Shown: in pieces, positions 8,855-19,100 of the stretch
Layout of the letters: every line of letters begins with the position of its first letter
Position numbering within the stretch: position 1 is the stretch's first letter
From: Bacteroidales bacterium UBA2764
Lineage (GTDB): Bacteria > Bacteroidota > Bacteroidia > Bacteroidales > Paludibacteraceae
Reading direction: 5' to 3'
Length of the DNA: 27,853 nucleotides
Assembly: GCA_002352705.1 (NCBI GenBank)
Contig: DEIW01000183.1
Coordinates: forward strand, 521 to 28,373
The notes under the pieces: model-generated
What the model was told of the DNA's origin: nothing
The model's database searches: none
What the model saw: the letters and a program-made list of their open reading frames with translations, nothing else
Program-made: the position numbers and the translations under genes

Positions 8855-9709
8855 ATGAAACGCACGATTATCCTAAGCGCTTTTCTCGTACTTATCACGG
8901 GTATGTACGGCCAGACAGTACGAGAGAAAAGCCAAGCGTCACTACAAGAGACGAAAGAGAAAGTAAAGGCCTCCCTTCAAGCGACCCAAGAGGCTCTCGT
9001 CAAATGGGATACGGAGACGTTATTAGACTCCTTGGATCAAGAGGAACTTCCAAAACTCGTTTCGGGCGGTGTCCTTGCCGGTGCCAACCTCAGTAATTTC
9101 ATCATCTCAAGGAATCACCACGCGATGAACTCCTACATGCGTATCGGTGCCGAGTTAGGCGGCTTTATTGATTTCTCGCTCAGCAAACATTTTGCTATTC
9201 AGCCACAAGTGCTATTTACCGCCCATCAAAATTATTTTGCAGTAAAAGAAGGGGATGATGTATTCAAGTTGAACGGTCTATGGTCGTTCGGTATGGAAAT
9301 ACCTATCTATTTCTTAGGCCGTTTTGGAAATCTACGCCAAGGTTACGTACAATTCGGCGGAGGCATATTCACCCACTTCACCTTTGCTTCGAACACGGGC
9401 AAATACAAGAACGCAGACCAACCTATCACAGAAGAAACCACCACGCCTATTCCCAAGAAGGCCAATTCTAACAATACAACCGTATTCAATTATGACTACA
9501 GCCGTCTCTATACGCTACACAACAATCACTTTGGCGTATGTGCGACAGTAGGATACGAATTCAAATTTGGCATGCAAATCAATCTGCACTATAAAGTCAG
9601 TCTATCCGACATAGCCGGTTTCTATAGCGAGATGAAAGGTCAGGACGTAGCCAAAGCTGTGATATATCCCCAATCAATCAGCTTGACTGTAGGTTACAGG
9701 TGGAGATAA
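8855..9709 (+). CDS. Outer-membrane beta-barrel protein with N-terminal coiled coil
   Basis: A 284-aa protein with a signal peptide (MKRTIILSAFLVLITGMYGQ). A short charged helix follows (about 21-65, with the near-repeat SQASLQETKEKVKASLQATQEA), then a barrel-like part from about 70 beginning VSGGVLAGANLSNF. Strands such as AELGGFIDFSLSKHFAIQPQVLFTA and SISLTVGYRWR fit the PorT/OmpA-like eight-strand barrels common in Bacteroidota. A Thr/Pro/Asn-rich loop near 190-210 could be exposed at the surface. It starts 21 bp after the DUF5686 gene and is the last gene of the plus-strand cluster. No specific function can be given; the N-terminal helix may be a linker or periplasmic contact. Confidence 0.78.
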   Translation: MKRTIILSAFLVLITGMYGQTVREKSQASLQETKEKVKASLQATQEALVKWDTETLLDSLDQEELPKLVSGGVLAGANLSNFIISRNHHAMNSYMRIGAELGGFIDFSLSKHFAIQPQVLFTAHQNYFAVKEGDDVFKLNGLWSFGMEIPIYFLGRFGNLRQGYVQFGGGIFTHFTFASNTGKYKNADQPITEETTTPIPKKANSNNTTVFNYDYSRLYTLHNNHFGVCATVGYEFKFGMQINLHYKVSLSDIAGFYSEMKGQDVAKAVIYPQSISLTVGYRWR

Positions 9710-9710
9710 T

Positions 9711-9785
9711 GACATTTACCATTTGGACATTTACCATGTACCATTTCTTTATTCACTTCGTTCATACGATCTGCTTCGCCGTATG
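9711..9785. repeat. Convergent intergenic gap with direct repeat and hairpin
   Basis: GACATTTACCAT occurs at 9711-9722 and 9726-9737. CATACG (9763-9768) pairs with CGTATG (9780-9785) across an 11-nt loop. The hairpin lies between two convergent genes and could help stop transcription, but it has no clear T tract. Confidence 0.5.
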
Positions 9786-9787
9786 GG

Positions 9788-11533
9788 TCATTTGGAGTTA
9801 AAATAGTTATTACGGATCAGACGATCGGACAAAGGAAAGGCTTCATCCTCCGGGATGGGTCTTTTTTGCAAAGTATCCATGAGGTTAATACCGAAACTGC
9901 GCCAGCGATAATTTTCTGCACCGACAAGCGCACGATATGTAGGATAGATATCCATCTGGTAGCAATCCTCCGTATAATGGGGGTTACCGGTTATCTTGGG
10001 CGAATAGATAATCAACGGAAGACAATCATCCATAGGTGTCAGTTCGCCAATCCATTTATTATCCGATGAAGCGTACTTATTACTCCACCGGTTCGCATAA
10101 CGCTGCATCTGTGCCCGTTTCTCATGATGCAAAATACGATGATCTCCCGTAAAGACAATCGTATATTGTTGCAGAACGGAGTCTGTTTCAATTTTCCTAA
10201 TAAAATAGCCTAACCCATCATCCAAAGCATTGAAACCACGAATGAAATTATACATCACCCATGGCATTGTCCGAGGGAGTGTCAGACGGCTATATTTCTC
10301 ATTCACAAAGGGCGCATGGGTAGATTGCGTAATACACTGGATATACCGATATCCATCATCCACGAGACTATCCAGTTTGCAAAAGAGAACCGTATCTATA
10401 TCCGAATAACAGATTGTAGAATCATAGCCGTAAGCAGGAGACATCTCTGTTTGATTCCAGACACAGGTATCATGCGGAAGGAGACAGATAGCGCTATCCG
10501 GCGCCAGTTTCATTATTGCAGGGAAGGTATTATGCGGATAATGGAGACAAGTAGCTCCAGCATTAATAGGCAGAAGCCCCGTATTGACAATCATTTGTCC
10601 ATCTGCAGAAGGAGCTCCAACTATCTGCGTATGAATCTTATTCGCGTAGAAAGTATGTTCATTCTGCGTCAAACGGTATAGGTTCGGCATGATTTGAGGC
10701 GTGACGACCCAGTTTTCCAGACTCTCAAGAAGGACAATAATCAACGGACTGTCAAGGGTCACCGAATCCTGGCCGTTATCCAGATGCGCCATCACCGAAT
10801 AGTCATGGTGCGTAAGAGGTCTTTGGGGTTGGATGCCATTAATCATCAGATAATAATCGGAGGTGATATATAGCGGCGAATAGAGGACAGAGGTGTTCGC
10901 TACCGTAGTCGGGAAATGTGTACCATAGACAGGCTCCCTATGCTCACGTATAAACGGAGCCGCGTCGTATTTGGTCTCCGTGTGAGTAGTCTTATCTTTA
11001 TCATTGACATAAAGTGCCTCAGCCCCCAGTCTAAGCCCGACAGCCAAGACGAGGGTCATAAGCCATGCCCACCAGCACCGCTTGCTTTGTGTCGTAAAGA
11101 AATAGATACAACTGAAAAGGGCAGTCAGACCATAGAACAAGAGGTCAATCCACCACTCAATATAAATCAGCACAGACCAGAAATATCCGTGCAGGTTTCC
11201 CGACATATTAAACGCTTCGGCATCCAGAAGGATGTGGTTGTTGCGCATATATATCAGGTTCGCCACAAGCCACGTGTCAATGACCAGAGATAGCGCGATG
11301 AGCCATCGTTTATCACGTAAAATAAAGACGGCGGAGCCAAAGAGCATAGATGCCGCGAGTTTGGACAGAAGCATTGCTAACTGGTTCTGGAGCGAAGGTT
11401 GCAGAACCAGTTCGCGGAAGGCGAAATGGTCAAAAAGCAGGGTCTGAACAAAAATCAGAAGTGTAAACAGCCCAAAGACAATCCAGTTGGCTCTATACCC
11501 AACGGATAACCATGTTTTAATCTGCTCTCTCAT
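9788..11533 (-). CDS. LtaS-like membrane phosphoglycerol/phosphoethanolamine transferase
   Basis: A 581-aa protein of the alkaline phosphatase/sulfatase superfamily with the LtaS layout: about five N-terminal membrane segments (near 17-35, 55-73, 77-95, 118-147, 155-175), then an extracytoplasmic catalytic domain from about 200. Candidate active-site residues match LtaS by position: Glu270 (LLESLENW), nucleophile Ser309 (GAPSADGQ, where LtaS has Thr), His406 (THAPF, compare SHYPF), Asp464 and His465 (FTGDHR). The expected reaction is transfer of a phospho-headgroup to a glycolipid or glycan outside the inner membrane; donor and acceptor are unknown. The ATG overlaps the stop of the small transporter gene by 4 bp, so it is the last gene of the three-gene operon. 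A phosphoethanolamine transferase is the main alternative. Confidence 0.82.
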   Translation of the reverse strand: MREQIKTWLSVGYRANWIVFGLFTLLIFVQTLLFDHFAFRELVLQPSLQNQLAMLLSKLAASMLFGSAVFILRDKRWLIALSLVIDTWLVANLIYMRNNHILLDAEAFNMSGNLHGYFWSVLIYIEWWIDLLFYGLTALFSCIYFFTTQSKRCWWAWLMTLVLAVGLRLGAEALYVNDKDKTTHTETKYDAAPFIREHREPVYGTHFPTTVANTSVLYSPLYITSDYYLMINGIQPQRPLTHHDYSVMAHLDNGQDSVTLDSPLIIVLLESLENWVVTPQIMPNLYRLTQNEHTFYANKIHTQIVGAPSADGQMIVNTGLLPINAGATCLHYPHNTFPAIMKLAPDSAICLLPHDTCVWNQTEMSPAYGYDSTICYSDIDTVLFCKLDSLVDDGYRYIQCITQSTHAPFVNEKYSRLTLPRTMPWVMYNFIRGFNALDDGLGYFIRKIETDSVLQQYTIVFTGDHRILHHEKRAQMQRYANRWSNKYASSDNKWIGELTPMDDCLPLIIYSPKITGNPHYTEDCYQMDIYPTYRALVGAENYRWRSFGINLMDTLQKRPIPEDEAFPLSDRLIRNNYFNSK

Positions 11534-11895
11534 ACCACTCTAGCAATACAAAAACATCCCGCCATAATCAGTATCACTCCTAACCAATGAATAGGCGCAA
11601 CGTGCTCATGGAAGACAATCATTCCAGATATCACGCTGAAGACGAATCCAAGACTGGTAAGCGGATAAACAAGCGAAAATGCATATTTATTCAGGAGCCA
11701 TAGCCAGAACACATTCGCACCAATCAGCAGCCATAAGCCGAGTTGGAGGTACAGGTTAATAAACAAATGCCCCACATTATGCCAGGTCCAAGAGAAGTCA
11801 GTCTCCGCAGCCATCCCCATTTTCAGCAACAGCTGTCCAGCCACAGACATAGCCTGCTGCACCAACATAAATAAAAGCAAATATAGCATTTTCAT
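11530..11895 (-). CDS. Small EamA/SMR-like four-helix membrane transporter
   Basis: A 121-aa protein with four membrane helices. The first holds QQAMSVAGQLLLKMG and the last half carries FSLVYPLTSLGFVFSVISGMIVFHE, which match one half of EamA/DMT transporters and ArnE/ArnF-like flippase subunits. It probably works as a dimer and moves a lipid-linked or phosphorylated substrate across the inner membrane; the substrate is unknown. The start at 11893-11895 (MKMLYLLLF) was chosen because an upstream in-frame reading from 11943 would overlap the glycosyltransferase by 41 bp and add a polar stretch. With this start it begins 7 bp after the glycosyltransferase and overlaps the LtaS-like gene by ATGA. 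The tight spacing suggests a shared pathway. Confidence 0.8.
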   Translation of the reverse strand: MKMLYLLLFMLVQQAMSVAGQLLLKMGMAAETDFSWTWHNVGHLFINLYLQLGLWLLIGANVFWLWLLNKYAFSLVYPLTSLGFVFSVISGMIVFHEHVAPIHWLGVILIMAGCFCIARVV

Positions 11896-11902
11896 AAGCA
11901 AA

Positions 11903-13075
11903 TTATTTAGCGTGTTTAAATTTATAGGACTCCTGTATATCACGATACCTCAGCACTACTTCGTCCATTACATTTTCCCAAGAACGTGAGATGGTTTTTG
12001 AGGCTTTTAAGCCCACCCTCGCAATGAGTTCGGGTTTTTCCATCAAAGAAATAATCCGCCGTGCATACTCCTCGGTATCATTTGGTGAGAGGAAGCCGTC
12101 CACTCCATCATTAACCGCCGTAGCAGCCGTAGAGCCACTCAGCATCAAAGAGGGGGTATGCATAGCCGCTGCTTCCCTGACCACCAATCCACAAGTATCG
12201 TATAAAGAAGGAAAGATAAACAAGTCTGCCGCCGCGTAAATGCGTTTGAGCCGCTCACGGTCATGGATATTCCCAAGCAATGTGACATGATGCGCCAGCC
12301 CGAGCTGTTTGACCCGATGACGTATCTCGCGCACCGCGTATCCGGTACCGACCATAAAAAGCTGGAAAGGTTTATCTTTGATTAACGCCAAGGCATCAAG
12401 AATCATACCTATATTTTTCTCCCAGATATGCTGGCCCACAAAAAGCAGCATTGTTTCATTCGGAAGGAGTCCCAGTTCCTCCCTCATCTCCGCCCGCATA
12501 GCTTCGATTTTCGCGGTAGGCGTATAGAAGTCATTTCCATTCTCCACCACCTCGACATGCCCTTTATAGCCATATTCACGTAGTGTTTCCTCTACCGCGG
12601 GGAGAGGAATCCAGACCTCGTCCGCTTTCTCAAAGAATCGTATTATATGCCGTACCATCCAATCCACAATCATTTTGGATTTGACGTTATGCTCAAAGTC
12701 CTGGCGGTACTTAGAATGAAAAGTAGCAACCATAGGAATCCCTTGTTTCTGCGCAGCGGAGTATGCCAGATCCCCCGTAGTAAAAGGGCAGTGCGCATGT
12801 ACCAGTTCAAACGGCATCTTATGGAACTGACGCATAAACGAAGGAGAAACAAAGGGGACTCCATACCGATAGGGATGGCGGAAAGGAATAGGGACAGACG
12901 GGAAACGATATACAGGATATTCCGCAGCCTTCAGCACTTCCTCCGCTCCCGGAGCATACGGAGTAATAACCGAGACATCATGCCCCTTCTCATGCAACCA
13001 ATAGGCGTAGTTCTGCGCCGTCAAAGCTACGCCATCCAAAATCGGCGGAAAATTATCATTGAAGATTCCAATCAT
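11903..13075 (-). CDS. GT4-family glycosyltransferase, diacylglycerol glucosyltransferase-like
   Basis: A 390-aa GT-B enzyme. The N-terminal MIGIFNDNFPPILDGVA with VSVITPY and LVHAHCPF, and the C-terminal VGQHIWEKNIGMIL, LFMVGTGY and FIFPSLYDTCGLVVREA, are typical of GT4 enzymes close to those that glucosylate diacylglycerol. The E-x7-E pair reads D-x7-E here (DTCGLVVRE), a variant seen elsewhere in GT4. The acceptor cannot be read from sequence. The ATG at 13073-13075 was chosen over an in-frame start at 13108 because it opens the canonical N-terminus and the promoter's -7 box (13098-13105) overlaps the longer start. The gene heads the operon with the transporter and LtaS-like enzyme. Confidence 0.88.
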   Translation of the reverse strand: MIGIFNDNFPPILDGVALTAQNYAYWLHEKGHDVSVITPYAPGAEEVLKAAEYPVYRFPSVPIPFRHPYRYGVPFVSPSFMRQFHKMPFELVHAHCPFTTGDLAYSAAQKQGIPMVATFHSKYRQDFEHNVKSKMIVDWMVRHIIRFFEKADEVWIPLPAVEETLREYGYKGHVEVVENGNDFYTPTAKIEAMRAEMREELGLLPNETMLLFVGQHIWEKNIGMILDALALIKDKPFQLFMVGTGYAVREIRHRVKQLGLAHHVTLLGNIHDRERLKRIYAAADLFIFPSLYDTCGLVVREAAAMHTPSLMLSGSTAATAVNDGVDGFLSPNDTEEYARRIISLMEKPELIARVGLKASKTISRSWENVMDEVVLRYRDIQESYKFKHAK

Positions 13076-13097
13076 GCTATCGTATCGTTTTCGAGTG

Positions 13098-13129
13098 CAA
13101 AGGTACAACTTTTTTTTGACATATGCAAA
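13098..13129 (-). promoter_or_regulatory. Promoter of the GT4/transporter/LtaS-like operon
   Basis: On the minus strand TTTG (13126-13129, within TTTGCATATG) is followed by 20 nt and TACCTTTG (13098-13105), a full consensus match. Transcription would start about 15 nt before the ATG at 13075. The -33 box overlaps the T tract of the terminator of the upstream giant gene. Confidence 0.78.
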
Positions 13130-13167
13130 AAAAATCCCACATACGAGTGTGTATGCGGGATTTTTTT
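13127..13167 (-). terminator. Rho-independent terminator after the giant gene
   Basis: A stem pairs ATCCCACATAC (13134-13144) with GTATGCGGGAT (13151-13161), one mismatch, around a 6-nt loop, flanked by A and T runs that extend the pairing. On the minus strand it ends in a long T tract 14 bp after the TAA of the giant gene. The symmetry means it could work in both directions. Confidence 0.88.
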
Positions 13168-13180
13168 GAACAATTTGCCG

Positions 13181-16100
13181 TTATTTGACAGGCAGTGCAA
13201 TAAGTTTACCGGAAGCTATCTTCTTCTTCGCCGAGACGAAAGAGTAGAAGTACACTTCACCCGGAATGATATCCACATAGACGCCTGCATTCGGATTAAC
13301 ATCCGCATTGAGCATGATATCATTTTGCCATTCATCCTGACTAACGAGCACACTATTCGGATCAGCCGGCGGCAGATTCTCATAGGTGTAAACCATATGT
13401 CCGTTTCTATCGTAGAGATAGAAGAATACGCCCGAACGTATTGTTGAGACGAAGAGCTGGTTAGCTCCGCTGACGCGGCGGATAAATACCTCTCTTGAAG
13501 AAGTAGCTACAATACCATCATTGATCTCAGACTCCCGGAAGTAGATACGATAGATACGCTCCGTACCATCTTGCGCGGTACAATAGATATTCAACGTATC
13601 ATTTACGATACCCGATTTCGGTTCATCCTCAGTAGCATCAACCACCGCATTCACAGACATCGGGACACCATATACTGTAGGAGTATTAGAAGCACCGTTC
13701 TTCAAAACATAGGTATAGAATGTCTGCTCCGGATCAAAGCCCTTCAATGTATCTCCATCAAGATAGAGCATCTTGAGGGTATTGACGGTATCTTTACCGA
13801 TAACCTGCTGGATAGAATAGGAACTCTGCGATTTCTTATCCTGCGCAGTGATGACAATTCTGATTGTACCATTATCCTCCACATAGACAGTATCCGTAGC
13901 CTTTGGATCCGACTTAACGAACTTCGTCAATTCGCGAACATTGTCATTGTTGACAAACGCCGTACTATCGGTGCCATACGGATAGGTGTACTTATAATCC
14001 AAGGTTGCAGGATTGAAGCCCTTGAGGGAGGTACCATAGAGGAGAAGGTCTTTGAGGTTCGCATCGTTATTGCGCGTAAATATGAATGTCAGTTTATATT
14101 CCGACTCGTCCTCATTATTCGGAGCAACCACGTGTATATAAACCTCTATCTTATCCTCGTCCAATTTCTTAGCGATACTATCCGTAACCGTCTGGAACGG
14201 ATCACTCTTAATGATCTTCATATCCGGTACAACGAATTCCTGCATTGTAGAATCATACGGAATAACAATCGTATAATCAAACGAGTCTGACACGAAGAAG
14301 AACTGTTCATACGGGAACTGCTTTCCTTCCTTATCCGTCAGGATAATATTATCGAGTGTAGATACCGTTGATTTCACGCGTGTGAAGATAATCGTGTAGC
14401 TATTATAAGTCTTATCTTCCGCCCAGACATCAATTATAACCGTATCTCCATGCTGATTCTGCTTCGTTATCTGATCATCATTCCAAGTATAAGCCACTAC
14501 GTTAGGAACAGGCAGACCGAAGTCGAGTTCTATTCTATAGTTGGTGCGCTCCGGATCAAATTCCTTCAACGGGTTACCGTCAATGTCAATCATACGAAGG
14601 GTAGCATCCGAAGATGGTTCTACCGGATAATGGACAGTATAGGTACGGGTAGAGTTATTCTCCGCCCTCACGGTAAGGACATGCTTATATCCGAGCGATT
14701 TACCCTTATAGGAATCGGGAACGTAAGCCGTGTCAACAGTCTGGTGTGCCTCTCCCTTGAAATATTTGAGAGCGGGTCTTCTACCATTCAGTTCCTCCAC
14801 CTGCGTCGGAGTGAGTGTATAATAATACTCCGTTTCCGAGCCTTTGAAATTAGGCAGCGGTGTATTCTCCACTTCAATCGACTCCAGTGTATCCACATTC
14901 CATTTATTGATTGTGAAGGTGAGCGTATATACCTTCATCTCATTACTTTGTGCCGTAACGGATGTCTGGTGAACCCAAATATGCTCAACCGTATCTTTGG
15001 TAACCGTAACGGAGTCGATATACGGCCATTGGGTGTTATCCCTCGGTGTCAACTCACCGTAGTCAATCAGCGGGAATGTTTCGCCAGCCTGCAGGACAGT
15101 ATCATACGTGAACTTATACGGATCAAATCCTTTCCAAGGCTGACCATTGACATAAATCATCTCAAGGGTATTCACCGTAGAAGGTTTGAAGTCACAAGAG
15201 AGGGTGTATGTAGCCTGATATGACTCATCCTCAGCGATTACCGTAATCGTAATCGGGTTCTTGGAGCGGTCAATCAGAACCGTAGCCATTTCGTTCACCG
15301 GCTCCGCATCCACAATCGGCAATTCTTCACCCATCTGCAATTTATCATATACATAGAAGTATGCAGAAGGCGACTGGATTGTATCATCATTGATAGTAAT
15401 CCATTTGAGGGCCGTATTGGTCGATTTCTTGTAGTCGAAATACAGTTTATATGTATTCTCCGTACTATCAACCGCCCATACATCGAGGTAAACCGAATCT
15501 TTGAATGTCCTGATCTTGACAGATTGTCCGTTCATCTTGAGCCTTGCACTAACAGCCGGTACCGAATCTCTAATGACATTAATATGGTAAGAATTCTGTC
15601 CCGGGTCAAACGGTTTGATATCCGGATTAATCTGACTCTTAAGTCCATAGGTAACAAAGTCCATGTCATCCAAGAGGATATTCGCCAATTGGGCATCATT
15701 GGACGGGTTCTCAATATAGATCTCGATGAGATAATCAGAAACCGATCCGTCTTCCGCCGTTACGCGAAGTGTATCACGATACTCACGTCCGGCAGTAATC
15801 GTATCCCAAGAAGATTTCACCACCTGGAAGCGGTCATCGGAAGTATAGTCTATCACCACCTTATCCGTATTGAGAGAGACAGAATAGAAGTGTCGTCCCG
15901 GCTCAAAGTGATCCAAAGCTTCTCCATTGACGGTAATACCGGTAAGGTCAGAACAGTGACTGGGTTCCGCATTAACCGTCAGATAATAGTCTTTGGTAAG
16001 CGAGCCATCTTCGCTCTGAACGATGAAGTGTGTCTGCTCTCCATTGATGCGTCCTGTTTCCACAGAAACTTTTTGTCCCTTATGACCAGTCACATATGTG

Positions 16101-19100
16101 ATATTCGGCATCTTAGGCTGCGCTATTTTAGCACCAGACGGTATAGGCAAGGTCACGGAATAAGAATCCACCTCCGGGTCAAAGCCTTCCACCATCGCAC
16201 TATCCAAGAGGATGCCAGCCAGGGTAGCGATATCGGATTTAGAGCGAGCCACACTTATTCTATATGTCTTTTTAGCTCCATTTTCAGCGGTTACTTCCGT
16301 AGTGTACATTACACCTCCCTCTATCGTCTCGGTGGTTGTAAGGAGTTGCTGAGAAGTCTCAGCCGCGACAAAGGCGAGCACAAGCGTAGAATCCGACGAG
16401 AGTTCATAATCCATTTTATCTTCCACGAATTCGGAATATCCTTCCCCATCGAGCGTGATATTCGCAAGATAAGCATTGCCGGACTTTTCAGTCGGGTATG
16501 TCCACGTGTAGGTGTTATTCACCGTACCGTAAACCTGCCACAACATATTCGCCGGAGATTGTACGAAGACAACAGAATCCGAAGGGAACGCACGCTCGAA
16601 GGTGACATAGGTATCCGGTTTTTCTGCCACTTCCTCAAAATCCGAGTCACCGATACCTGAATAAACATTCGTACCCAGAGAGAACGTACTGAGTATAGCT
16701 GTAGTAGAAACAGCCGGAACCTTTGCCCTAATGGAATAAGTACCCACAGCTCCATTCTCAGCGGTAACCGTGATTACACCATTTACGAGCGATACCGTTT
16801 GGAGGTCCGATTTCTTGACGAAGGAAATCAACGGCAGTTGTTCCGCTTCTATATCATACTCGCGTGTTTCGGCATCAAATGTGACACCATCGGCTATGAT
16901 GTCAGCCAGCGTAGTATCATCGCTAAGATCGGTAACGAACTTCACGGTATAAACCTTAGCTTCTCCCTTCTCCGGCGTAACCGTAATGGTCATCGTAGAG
17001 TCGGCAAAGGAAGTAGTAATCGTCTGCAATGATGAAGCGGGTACCGGAATAATGTCATTCATATTACGACGTGAAGCCGGCATATGCACGGTATATTCCG
17101 TCACTTCGGGATCAAATCCAGTGATTGTCAGGGAGTCTACGATGAGATTCGCCAAGTAGTTACGTGTATCCAAGGGGCGTTTGACGGTCAGCGAGTAACC
17201 ATCCGTATATGTACCATCCTCAGCAAAGTTACGAATGGTAGCTGTACGAACGCTATAATCGTCTTCCTCAGTCCAGTCAGTCCAATTCAGTATTTGCGCC
17301 TGGTCGGACACTTCACCATTGAATTCATATGAACGAATGTTTACATCCTCCGGATCATCCAATGTAACAGTAAATACTTTGTTTTCCAAGTTTGCAAGCT
17401 TTCCATTAACCTTTGCCGCTTTGGGTTTTGAGTTATACGAGAAACGGATATAATCTACATACAAGTCCGCAGTAGAAGAGCCATTTGGACACTCTCCTGA
17501 AGCATCAATAATAATATCCATCCCATTAATTCCCTTACCGTCCGTACCCAGGTTAACAGTATAATCTGCGTATGACGACTTGGTGGATGTTTGGCTATGT
17601 GTAATCGTGTCCACGTTTCCTTCTACATCGAAGAAAAGGAATTGGAACTTTGCTCCTGCACCTGCTTTGTTGGGATATTTGTAATTAATAGTAGCTACAT
17701 CCGGCGTATTACGGAAGCCTATAAAGCCAGAAGGAGTGGTCGTAGTTCCTCCAGCGACTGCAAAGTTAGCAGTCATCGTTCCAAGATTCATGATTGCAGG
17801 AACGGGACCAGCCAAAGCTGCCCAATACGTGTTATTGAGGTGAACAATGGTTGCGTTTTCCTTCTGGACAGAAGGACCAGCCTCGGCAGTTCCAAGATGG
17901 AGATCAATATAATCACCCGGGACATTCCAATTAAGCGGTTTATCCGTATAACCATTAGATCCAAACCAATTGTGTGTTTTAGACACCTTCGTTTTTCCCC
18001 ATGCTGTAAATTCACCATTCGGAATGATATCGTTCGGATAGTGGAAAATGATTATATAAGTATTACTGTATCCATCTACACTTACATTCGCTTCCCATCT
18101 TTGCAGGGAGGTTTCCGGTTCATATTCTACTCCACTATTACGTGTCACTGTTATCTTTGGATACGTGGTAACGGTACGATTGACAATGTACGTAAAGCGA
18201 TTCGGGTCAAAGTTAGGAACATCAACACCGTCCACCTTAATACTATTGAGCACAGCTGGGTTTTGAGTGGAGAGTCGCGGGGTAATTGTATATATCACAT
18301 CCTCAATAGAATCATTATTTGCCTTGACGGTAATAATCGTCGGAGCTTTCACGCCACCCGGCTGTATAAATACTGTCTGTTCCGGATAGGATTTTTCGTA
18401 CGCTACATCTAGTTTCCGCGTACCGTAAGGCACAGCGAGTATAGTATCACGTTGCGTTTTCGGTTTCTTAAATTCAACTACCTTTTCGGGATTATTATCG
18501 AAGGTGATATAAAGCGCCTGAAGAATATTTGCCGTCTTGAGGACCTCCCGTTTGAATAGGATGTTGTAGGTACGGGTGTCACCGTTTTCTGCAGTAACAA
18601 TAACTTGTGTAGTATCTCCAAGCGGACGAGAGATAAAGTCGATGCGCTGCTCTTTCTCTGCTTTCTCAAAAATGACTTTCGGACAAGAGTCCGTCTCATA
18701 CGACAGTTCCACTACATAATCCGTGGTGTTCGGTTTATATTCAATCCACACATCTTCTGCATCCAGCATCAAGTCGCCTAATTCCACGTTCGACGATTTG
18801 CGAAGAGGGAAAGCAATGAAATAGTCTTTTTCATCACCACTTTGGGCAACTACATGAATTCTGGTTACGCCATCGGGATGGCTATAATACGTGGTGATTG
18901 TCTGTTTGGTATTCTGCCCTATCGGGAATACGTTCGGAATCACTTTAGTAGGATGACCTTCCTTATCTTTCTTATCGAGCGAGTCGATATAGTTCACCGT
19001 CTCGGGATCGAATCCGGGAAGACTGACACCATCAATAAGAATGTCGGCGAGGAGAGCATTGGAACTCATCACACGCGTGTATATTATTGAATAGGTGTTG

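Noticed and set aside
13076..13108. Longer N-terminus for the glycosyltransferase
   Set aside because: It overlaps the -7 box of the promoter and precedes the canonical MIGIFNDNFPP start.
12647..13447. A 266-codon plus-strand frame across the glycosyltransferase, terminator and giant gene end
   Set aside because: It crosses a strong terminator and two well-supported minus-strand genes and has no recognisable motif.
15524..16660. A 378-codon open frame antisense to the giant gene, plus others at 13571-14290, 14450-15223, 17591-18412 and 19196-19981
   Set aside because: They lie opposite one continuous gene with clear protein repeats; their translations are rich in Ile, Arg and His with no domain, as expected from the complementary strand.
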